Shown piece after piece: positions 1 through 5,180 of a stretch of DNA of 5,180 bases (the stretch's first letter is position 1; every line of letters starts with the position of its first letter). Both the position numbers and the translations under genes were made by a program. The DNA is from an uncultured Flavobacteriales bacterium (lineage in GTDB: Bacteria; Bacteroidota; Bacteroidia; CAIKAF01): contig CALEWF010000044.1 of NCBI GenBank assembly GCA_937925455.1, positions 1-5,180 of the forward strand, read 5' to 3'. Under the pieces are notes generated by a model, which worked only from the letters and a program-made list of their open reading frames with translations, made no database searches and was not told where the DNA came from.

Positions 1-3
1 AAC

Positions 4-20
4 AGCCGCTTTAAGCAGCC
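4..20 (-). terminator. small GC-rich hairpin downstream of rfbC, possible terminator
   Basis: On the minus strand GGCTGC (20-15) pairs with GCGGCT (9-4) around the loop TTAAA, giving six pairs of which two are G-U. It lies about 50 bases after the rfbC stop in otherwise very AT-rich DNA, a fair position for an operon terminator. The bases after it are TGTT and then the window ends, so a U tract cannot be confirmed. The plus strand is also open across positions 1-48 in one frame, so this could instead be the end of a convergent gene. Confidence 0.25.
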
Positions 21-70
21 TATTATCTATAATCTAATGATAATTTGAGGATTATATGATTGGTAATATT

Positions 71-616
71 CTATTGAAATGGAGAAATAAAATCCCGAAA
101 AAATTGCCCCTGTGCATCTTTTTCAGAAACCAGCGGATCGGTTATTCCCCAATGAATATTCAAATCCGGATCATTCCAGCGAATACATCCTTCAGAAGGC
201 CTATGATAATAATTGGTACACTTGTATGAAAAAATAGTATCCGGCTCTAGAGCTAAAAATCCATGGGCAAAACCCGGAGGTATCCAAAACTGTGTTTTCT
301 GTTGGTCATCTAATAATACCGTAACATACTTTCCATAAGTAGGGCTTGATTTACGGATATCAACCGCTACATCCAATACCTTTCCTTTTACCACACGAAC
401 TAACTTTCCCTGATCAAAGGGTGGAGCTTGAAAATGCAATCCACGCAATGTATATTTAGAAGATGATGATTCATTATCCTGAACAAACGAAATTTCTTTC
501 ACCACTTCTTGAAAAACCCGCTGATTAAACGATTCCATGAAATATCCCCGCTGGTCTGAATAAACCTGTGGTTGAATAATTAACAATCCTTCGATTGGTG
601 TAGTTTCAATTTTCAT
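71..616 (-). CDS. rfbC: dTDP-4-dehydrorhamnose 3,5-epimerase (RmlC/RfbC)
   Basis: This 181-residue cupin enzyme inverts C3 and C5 of dTDP-4-dehydro-6-deoxy-D-glucose, the third step towards dTDP-L-rhamnose, in the cytoplasm. Length and motifs are full and typical. They include SDQRGYFMESF near the start, LRGLHFQ with His61, GKLVRVVKG with Lys71, the DVAVDIRKSSPTYGKY strand, IPPGFAHGF with His118, Tyr131 in SYKCTNYY, and SEGCIRWNDPDLNIHW near the end. By alignment to the Salmonella enzyme, His61 and Asp167 should be the catalytic dyad and Tyr131 the acid (H62, D169 and Y132 there). All three are present, favouring a 3,5-epimerase over a 3-epimerase of a related pathway. The gene starts 13 bases after the wzc stop without a clear ribosome binding site, so it is probably read from the same transcript. 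The other dTDP-rhamnose genes (rfbA, rfbB, rfbD) are not in the window, so the final sugar is inferred. The stop is TAG at 71-73. Confidence 0.96.
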   Translation of the reverse strand: MKIETTPIEGLLIIQPQVYSDQRGYFMESFNQRVFQEVVKEISFVQDNESSSSKYTLRGLHFQAPPFDQGKLVRVVKGKVLDVAVDIRKSSPTYGKYVTVLLDDQQKTQFWIPPGFAHGFLALEPDTIFSYKCTNYYHRPSEGCIRWNDPDLNIHWGITDPLVSEKDAQGQFFRDFISPFQ

Positions 617-629
617 GGATTCAATATCA

Positions 630-3077
630 CTATTTATTTTTTCTATTAAAAAAATGTTTCCAAAATCCTTTTTTAGGCTTGGTTACAATATCTTCTTCAT
701 AATATCCAAAGCCTTTATCAAGATAACCATAGCCCATGCCATAGCCATACCCGCTATATCCATACCCATACCCATAACCACTGTATTTACTAGTTTTTCG
801 AAGATCAAATCCATTTAAAACAACAGCCAGTTTGTCTAGCTTATGTTCTTCTCTGATTTTATTGAGATTATTGATAAAAAACTTTCGGGAGTAATCTGCC
901 CTGAAAACATAAATTGGATAATCCGCTATTTTAAGATTTGAATGAGCATCAGCTACAACACCTACAGGTGGATTATCAATAAAGACGTAATCATATTGTT
1001 TTAATAGTTCGTCAATCAAATTTTTCATTGAATCTGTTAATAGTAATTCTGACGGATTGGGAGGAATTGGTCCTGCTGTAATAAAATACAAATTTTTCAT
1101 ATTGCTTTCCTTTATACAATCCTCCAATTTGTCTTTTCCAATGAGTAAAGTACTCAATCCCTTTTCGTTAGATGCGTTAAACCCAAGATGAATTTTGGGT
1201 TTACGCAAGTCTCCATCAACTATAACAACTCGCTTTCCGGCAAACGCTATTATTCCAGCCAGGTTTATAGCCACAAAGGTTTTTCCTTCGCCCGAAATTG
1301 TTGAAGTAACAGAAACTAATTTTGAACCGGGTTGATTAGAAATAAATTCAAGATTGGATCGAATGGTACGAAACGTTTCAGAAGTTAATGATTTAGGATA
1401 TTTATCCACTATCAGTTGAGATACCGGAATATTTTCCTTGTATTTTGAAATTACCCCTAGAACTGGTGTATGAGTATATTTTGTAATATCATTAACTGAA
1501 AGAATTAAATCATGGGTAATATAATGCAATACAATAACTGTTAGTGATAAAAATAACGAAACTAAAATGGCTATGGCAATAATAAAGTACTTCCTCGGTG
1601 ATACCGGAATTTTATTGGGCTTGGCTACTTGTAGTATCCTGTATCCGGGAGTATATCCTTCACGAGCTAAAATGTATTCAGCTCGTTTTGAAATCAATTC
1701 ATCGTAATATTTCTGATTTACTTCGTACACCCTTTTCAGTTGCATGTAATCAGCTTCCATGCTCTGTCCGTTACTTCCCATAAAAAGTTCTGATTCTAAC
1801 AACTGAATCCTTCGGTTCAAGTCGTTTACCTGCTCAACCACTGTTTGTTTTACATACGAAACACTTTCAACCAATAATTTTTTTTGTGTTTCAATTTGTG
1901 CGGTTAATTCTTGATATTCTCGGCTGTTCTCAGTTACTGATTGGCGTAACTGGTCTCTTCGTATCAAAAGATTATTTAGGTTATTTACAATATTTGAAAC
2001 ATTGCCTTGAATATTGGCTTGTGAGATTAAGGTAATAAGCTGATAAATATTAATATCTTTTGCCTGTACTTTGCTTATGATATCATTTATTAACATCAAT
2101 TGAACCTCGTACTCCAATTTCCTGCTTTCAAAATTTTTGATGATATCCAGGTTTTTATTTGCCAATGGATTAAAATCGGAAGATTCTACCACCCGGTGAC
2201 GTTTTTTATAATCAGCCAAACTACTATCAGCTTCTTCCAGCTTGTCTTTTACCAATCCCAGTGTTCGGTCAATATATTCAATAATCCGATTGGAACTTTC
2301 TTTCTTTTTTTCCAGATTAAAATGTTCAAACTCCCGGGCTATGGCATTGGCAATATCAGCCGCCCGATTATAATTCACGTCAGTTGTGGTAATGCGAATG
2401 GTTCTGGCAGCATCATTTAATATATTTATTTCAATGCCTTTACCATAATTATTTACAAACTGAGTAGGATCATTAATTTTAAAATAGTACTCTACCTGAT
2501 CTTTCAGTAACTGCTCTTCGTACCTAACTGATGTTGTTATTTCAAAATGTTCTGTACTTTCATTTTTATTGGTGATAAAGTCATATTCATACAATTTACC
2601 GCCCACCCGGTATTTAAGTTGATAGTTTGTTAAAGACTTAAATCGAATATTTATCGGTATCCCGTAAATAGCAGCATTCGTAACACGGGTAGAAACTCTG
2701 TAAGGTCCGTTGTTATAATTGTCAAAATCAATAATCCGGCCCCTATTAAAGTAAGTTACATCCAAATCCATGCTGTCCAAGGTGCGTTGTAAAAAAACCG
2801 GCGAACGCATTAGTTCAAGTTCTTGAGCTAAGCTGTTATCAAAATAATCTTCTTTGCTAAGGAATTTTTTTTGTTGTATATCGTCTGTGAGCTGGATGAC
2901 TGATACCGAACGATAAAGCGGAATGGTATATCTTAGGTATAAAAACATTCCCATCCCAATGAGAAAAAAAATAAGCAATGCCCATTTGAGATTTTTTCGG
3001 GTGATAAAAAGAAACAAACCCAGGTCAAAATCCTGGTTAAACATGGGTATTTCACGCTTTTCTTGCTTCTGGTTCAT
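630..3077 (-). CDS. wzc: Wzc-like polysaccharide co-polymerase and BY-kinase
   Basis: This 815-residue inner-membrane protein would set chain length and drive export of the polysaccharide with Wza, controlled by tyrosine autophosphorylation. A Wzz-type N-terminal domain has its first membrane helix at about 32-49. A periplasmic region follows, with helical coiled-coil stretches at about 255-295 and 370-470. The GNVR-like segment ILQVAKPNKIPVSPRK (481-496) leads into the second helix at about 497-519. The cytoplasmic kinase has the oligomerisation motif EX2RX2R (E567, R570, R573), Walker A ISGEGKT (594-600, Lys599), Walker A' VIVDGDLR (618-625) and Walker B VFIDNPP (698-704), where Asn702 replaces the commoner Thr/Ser. 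The tail at 765-793 holds 11 tyrosines, the expected autophosphorylation cluster, and ends in a Lys/Arg-rich stretch. The first ATG is preferred over Met12 because it forms an ATGA overlap with the wza stop, suggesting coupled translation. It ends with tandem in-frame stops TAG-TGA. It is about 95 residues longer than E. coli Wzc (720), mostly in the periplasmic part. No partner phosphatase gene is in the window. Confidence 0.97.
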   Translation of the reverse strand: MNQKQEKREIPMFNQDFDLGLFLFITRKNLKWALLIFFLIGMGMFLYLRYTIPLYRSVSVIQLTDDIQQKKFLSKEDYFDNSLAQELELMRSPVFLQRTLDSMDLDVTYFNRGRIIDFDNYNNGPYRVSTRVTNAAIYGIPINIRFKSLTNYQLKYRVGGKLYEYDFITNKNESTEHFEITTSVRYEEQLLKDQVEYYFKINDPTQFVNNYGKGIEINILNDAARTIRITTTDVNYNRAADIANAIAREFEHFNLEKKKESSNRIIEYIDRTLGLVKDKLEEADSSLADYKKRHRVVESSDFNPLANKNLDIIKNFESRKLEYEVQLMLINDIISKVQAKDINIYQLITLISQANIQGNVSNIVNNLNNLLIRRDQLRQSVTENSREYQELTAQIETQKKLLVESVSYVKQTVVEQVNDLNRRIQLLESELFMGSNGQSMEADYMQLKRVYEVNQKYYDELISKRAEYILAREGYTPGYRILQVAKPNKIPVSPRKYFIIAIAILVSLFLSLTVIVLHYITHDLILSVNDITKYTHTPVLGVISKYKENIPVSQLIVDKYPKSLTSETFRTIRSNLEFISNQPGSKLVSVTSTISGEGKTFVAINLAGIIAFAGKRVVIVDGDLRKPKIHLGFNASNEKGLSTLLIGKDKLEDCIKESNMKNLYFITAGPIPPNPSELLLTDSMKNLIDELLKQYDYVFIDNPPVGVVADAHSNLKIADYPIYVFRADYSRKFFINNLNKIREEHKLDKLAVVLNGFDLRKTSKYSGYGYGYGYSGYGYGMGYGYLDKGFGYYEEDIVTKPKKGFWKHFFNRKNK
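723..779 (-). repeat. (GGN-TAT)n hexamer tract encoding the Gly-Tyr tail of Wzc
   Basis: On the minus strand this tract is a degenerate six-base repeat in which a GGN glycine codon alternates with TAT, broken by AGC and by one ATG. It encodes residues 767-785 of Wzc as GY units with one S and one M inserted. Two adjacent units are identical (GGGTAT GGGTAT) and the next differs at one base (GGATAT). Every tyrosine in the tract uses TAT. Adding or losing a unit would keep the frame and change only the number of tyrosines. Confidence 0.85.
3074..3077 (-). other. ATGA stop/start overlap between wza and wzc
   Basis: The wzc start ATG (3077-3075) and the wza stop TGA (3076-3074) share the bases of ATGA. 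Such overlaps usually allow ribosomes to re-initiate and would keep the two export partners in proportion. It also shows that the two genes share one transcript. Confidence 0.9.
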
Positions 3078-3862
3078 TTAGTAAGGGATATAATCAGTGC
3101 TACACTGGTTACAATAGTGGCAATGGTTGTAAAAATAGTAAGATAAGGGGCTACATTACGATTAAAAATCTGTGCTGGATCTTCGTAAGGATCCACATAA
3201 ATAATATCGCCTGACTGAAGTGCTAAATCTGCTTCTTTCATTCCTTCCAGCGTACTGAGGTTAATTTTATATACTTTCGGATTTTTTAAATCTCCCCGTA
3301 TCAATTTAATTCGTTTTGCTTTACCCGTGTTTGAAATCCCCCCTACTTTGGCTAACGCTTCCAACAAACTCATGTTATCACCGGTAAAATCTACAATTTG
3401 AGCGTTGTTTCCGGTTCCCGGAAATACTATCACCTTACGGTTAGTAATGCGTAGAGTTACAAAAGGATCTACCCGATAATAACTGTATTTCTCCTGCAAT
3501 AAATCTTCAGCTTCCCGCCTGGTTTTTCCTTTAAGGTCCACTCTTCCAATCAACGGGAACTTGGCAGTACCATCGTATTCTACCTGTATTTGAATACCAT
3601 CCTGCACTACGCCCTGCCCTGTTGACGTTCCTTGATTATTTAGATTGCTGGTCATACTTACCAAACTTTCAACGTTGTTTGATAAGATACGAACATGCAA
3701 AATATCGTTGGGTGAAATTCGATAAGAGCTATCTGGACCTGTTGAAGTAAATTGGTCGAACTGAAAATCTTTTCGGGTACGTAACATTACGCTGGGATTA
3801 AAAACACTGCATGAGCTAAACAATCCCATAATTAAAAAAAATAAAATTCGCTGTTCAGACAT
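3074..3862 (-). CDS. wza: Wza-like polysaccharide export lipoprotein
   Basis: This 262-residue protein is the outer-membrane/periplasmic export channel of a Wzx/Wzy-type capsule or exopolysaccharide system and should dock on the Wzc-like protein encoded next. Residues 5-17 are a hydrophobic signal and F15-S16-S17-C18 is a lipobox, so the mature protein should start at lipidated Cys18. The polysaccharide export (Poly_export) domain spans about 45-140, from YRISPNDILHVRIL to VDPFVTLRITNRKV. It is followed by one SLBB-type beta-grasp domain at about 143-225 (SLLEALAKVGGIS, then LQSGDIIYVDP). A hydrophobic helix at about 238-260 ends the protein. It is much shorter than E. coli Wza (379 residues) and has room for only one SLBB domain, a layout seen in Bacteroidota. 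The ATG at 3862 is chosen because it places the signal peptide directly at the N-terminus. No Shine-Dalgarno is visible. Its TGA stop overlaps the wzc start. Confidence 0.95.
   Translation of the reverse strand: MSEQRILFFLIMGLFSSCSVFNPSVMLRTRKDFQFDQFTSTGPDSSYRISPNDILHVRILSNNVESLVSMTSNLNNQGTSTGQGVVQDGIQIQVEYDGTAKFPLIGRVDLKGKTRREAEDLLQEKYSYYRVDPFVTLRITNRKVIVFPGTGNNAQIVDFTGDNMSLLEALAKVGGISNTGKAKRIKLIRGDLKNPKVYKINLSTLEGMKEADLALQSGDIIYVDPYEDPAQIFNRNVAPYLTIFTTIATIVTSVALIISLTK
3808..3862 (-). other. lipoprotein signal peptide of Wza with lipobox Cys18
   Basis: The first 18 residues have a polar start with one Arg (MSEQR), a hydrophobic core (ILFFLIMGLF) and then S-S-C. Signal peptidase II would cut before Cys18, which would carry the lipid. 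The residue after it is Ser, with no obvious retention signal, in agreement with outer-membrane placement of Wza proteins. Confidence 0.85.
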
Positions 3863-3902
3863 CGGTTTCTGTTTATAAAAGTGCTTGAAATACGTGGTGT
3901 AT

Positions 3903-3927
3903 CTTAAAATAGATCGGCTATTTCAAA
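3903..3927 (-). promoter_or_regulatory. imperfect hairpin in the wza leader
   Basis: On the minus strand, TTTGAAATAG (3927-3918) can pair with CTATTTTAAG (3912-3903) around the loop CCGAT. That is ten base pairs, two of them G-U wobbles, with a perfect core AAATAG/CTATTT. It would begin within a few bases of the predicted transcript start and end about 40 bases before the wza ATG. The stem is AU-rich and no long U tract follows, so it is a poor intrinsic terminator. It may stabilise the 5' end, act in leader regulation, or be chance in AT-rich DNA. Confidence 0.35.
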
Positions 3928-3936
3928 CCCTTCTTA

Positions 3937-3964
3937 CAAAGGTAGAAAAAGGAATGAAAAACAA
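3937..3964 (-). promoter_or_regulatory. Bacteroidota-type promoter for wza-wzc-rfbC
   Basis: Read on the minus strand, TTG (3964-3962) is followed after 17 bases by TACCTTTG (3944-3937). This matches the TTG-N17-23-TAnnTTTG pattern known for housekeeping promoters of Flavobacterium and Bacteroides. It starts four bases after the glycosyltransferase stop. The predicted transcription start is near 3930, which leaves a leader of about 65-70 bases before the wza ATG. I saw no other CAAAnnTA on the plus strand in the spot checks I made by eye. The -33 element is only a three-base match, so confidence rests mainly on the full -7 box and its location. Confidence 0.7.
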
Positions 3965-3968
3965 TGAA

Positions 3969-5180
3969 TCAGGCAGTAACGTATCGGGAGGTTTGCTTCA
4001 CGTTTTTTAAATCTAATAATTCGTGATACAAATGGCTCATATCACTTACCAGTCGTGTGTAGTGAAATTTGTTTGAAACATGGTTCCAACCCTCCTCTCC
4101 CATTTGAAGTCGCAGGGCATCGTTAGATACTAAATTGACCAAGGCATGTGAAAATTCTATTTCATTCGGTTGATTGACTAAAATACCTGTTTTACCAGCC
4201 AATACAACATTTTCTATACCTCCTACATTAGTACTAATCACCGGTTTGCCCGAAGCTTGTGCCTCAATCAAACTAACCGGAGTACCTTCATTGAGCGAAG
4301 TTAAACAAATAATATCCAGGCCAGCGTTGGTAACATCTATATCTTTAATCCAGGAAGTAAAAGTAACATCAGCCGGTAGTTTATCCGGATGCTCACTTAC
4401 TGAAAGTCCCAAACTTCGGGCAGTGGCAATTAAGGCCTCTCTTCGTTCTCCATCGCCTATGATAAAAGCCCTGATTTTACGTTGAGTTTGTTGCTTTAAC
4501 AAAGCAAAAGAATGTATAAACAGCTCATGATTTTTTATGGGCACTAAGCGGCCAATGATGCCTATGGCAAGCTCATCTTCCGCCAAATTGTATTCGTTTC
4601 GAAATTTAGTTCGTTTCAATTCTTTTTGTTCCTGGAAACGATTTAAATCAAACCCCAATGGGATTACCGAAATTTTCTCCGGTGCACATATTTGATGTTG
4701 AACAGATAACTCATATTTCTGTAAATCACTCAATGCAATAATTTGCGTTGATACAGCCGCCATTTTTCGTTCTACCTGTTTAAATAATTCAGATTTCATT
4801 CTGTTGAAATACGAATGAAACACATGACCATGAAAGGTATGAACAATCACCGGCACTCCGCTACGGTATGCTGCCCAACGTCCCAAAGCTCCCGATTTAG
4901 AAGCATGTGTATGTACTATATCGGGTTTATATCGTTGAATGATTTCTTTTAATTTATAATAGGCTACTATATCGCTGTTGTATCGAATAGAACGATGCAT
5001 TTCCGGTATTATAATCGGCTTAATGCCCAATTGCTTTAAAATATATTCTGAGGAATCTTCTCCTTCTTCTATGGAACCTCCCACCAAAACCGTTTTAAAT
5101 TCGGGAGATAAATATTTGGTAAGATAGGCTACATTATAGGTTGGCCCTCCAATATTAAACCGGTTGATTATTCGTAAAAC
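3969..5180 (-). CDS. GT4-family glycosyltransferase, 5' end cut by window edge
   Basis: This is a retaining GT-B fold glycosyltransferase, probably cytoplasmic, which would move a sugar from a nucleotide donor onto the lipid-linked polysaccharide precursor. The frame stays open to the right edge and gives 403 visible residues. The first of these, VLRIINRFNIGGPTYNVAYL, form the usual first strand and glycine-rich loop of the N-terminal domain (G11-G12), so only a few residues are missing. In visible-fragment numbering, the family's HTHASKSG and HTFHGHVF segments lie at about 90-98 and 114-121. The donor-binding Arg and Lys of IGRLVPIKN are R211 and K216. A GDG turn is at 242-244, and the EX7E motif is E298 to E306 (NEGTPVSLIE), followed by the GKPVIST strand. 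The stop is TGA at 3969-3971. A TTG at 5085-5087 has been taken as a start, but it is an internal Leu codon of the second strand (TVLVGGS). Donor and acceptor sugars cannot be read from the sequence. It is co-directional with the export genes, 106 bases upstream of wza. Confidence 0.95.
   Translation of the reverse strand, partial: VLRIINRFNIGGPTYNVAYLTKYLSPEFKTVLVGGSIEEGEDSSEYILKQLGIKPIIIPEMHRSIRYNSDIVAYYKLKEIIQRYKPDIVHTHASKSGALGRWAAYRSGVPVIVHTFHGHVFHSYFNRMKSELFKQVERKMAAVSTQIIALSDLQKYELSVQHQICAPEKISVIPLGFDLNRFQEQKELKRTKFRNEYNLAEDELAIGIIGRLVPIKNHELFIHSFALLKQQTQRKIRAFIIGDGERREALIATARSLGLSVSEHPDKLPADVTFTSWIKDIDVTNAGLDIICLTSLNEGTPVSLIEAQASGKPVISTNVGGIENVVLAGKTGILVNQPNEIEFSHALVNLVSNDALRLQMGEEGWNHVSNKFHYTRLVSDMSHLYHELLDLKNVKQTSRYVTA

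Noticed and set aside
1..48. Possible C-terminal end of a convergent plus-strand gene (open in one frame up to a TGA at 46-48)
   Set aside because: Fifteen codons with no recognisable motif are too little to support a gene; AT-rich intergenic DNA explains it equally well.
615..818. 67-codon open frame on the plus strand
   Set aside because: It lies opposite the C-terminal end of wzc, and its Ile/Pro-repeat composition is just the antisense of the Gly-Tyr tract.
1598..1783. 61-codon open frame on the plus strand
   Set aside because: It is fully antisense to the conserved Wzc coding sequence and shows no recognisable domain or start signal.
2100..2420. 106-codon open frame on the plus strand
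   Set aside because: It is antisense to the periplasmic helical region of Wzc; the hydrophobic stretches come from complementing Lys/Glu-rich codons.
3042..3044. Met12 of Wzc as an alternative start
   Set aside because: The first ATG makes an ATGA overlap with the wza stop, a common coupled arrangement, and no ribosome binding site favours the internal ATG.
4174..4485. 103-codon open frame on the plus strand
   Set aside because: It is antisense to the most conserved part of the glycosyltransferase, including the EX7E motif.
1..5180. CRISPR arrays, insertion sequences, tRNA or rRNA genes, toxin-antitoxin or phage-defence genes
   Set aside because: No spaced direct repeats, terminal inverted repeats with transposase, or structured RNA genes were seen; nearly all the DNA is taken by four ordinary polysaccharide genes.

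Overview
The window reads as part of a surface-polysaccharide (capsule or exopolysaccharide) locus of a member of the Bacteroidota. The clues are AT-rich DNA, no clear Shine-Dalgarno sequences before the starts, a TTG/TAnnTTTG-type promoter, a short lipoprotein form of Wza ending in a hydrophobic helix, and a large one-piece Wzc-type kinase. A more exact taxon cannot be read from the sequence. All four recognisable genes lie on the minus strand, so transcription runs from the right edge towards position 1.

Layout in transcription order. (1) 5180-3969: a GT4-family glycosyltransferase, cut at its N-terminus by the window edge. (2) 3968-3863: a 106-base gap with a good Bacteroidota promoter match (TTG-N17-TACCTTTG) and, just after the predicted transcription start, an imperfect hairpin. 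(3) 3862-3074: a Wza-like outer-membrane polysaccharide export lipoprotein. (4) 3077-630: a Wzc-like chain-length regulator and BY-kinase whose start overlaps the wza stop by four bases (ATGA). It ends in a glycine/tyrosine repeat. (5) 616-71: RmlC/RfbC, dTDP-4-dehydrorhamnose 3,5-epimerase, 13 bases after the wzc stop. (6) 70-1: AT-rich DNA with no gene start on the minus strand and a small hairpin at the very edge.

The genes fit one pathway. RfbC helps make an activated deoxysugar (dTDP-L-rhamnose or a relative), the glycosyltransferase adds a sugar to the growing lipid-linked unit, and Wzc with Wza forms the envelope-spanning machine that controls polymerisation and export. The tight packing of wza, wzc and rfbC suggests one transcript from the promoter at about 3940.

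No undescribed system is evident. The points most worth a second look are the glycosyltransferase start (any start called inside the window is false), the promoter and leader before wza, the tyrosine-repeat tail of Wzc, and the reduced architecture of Wza.
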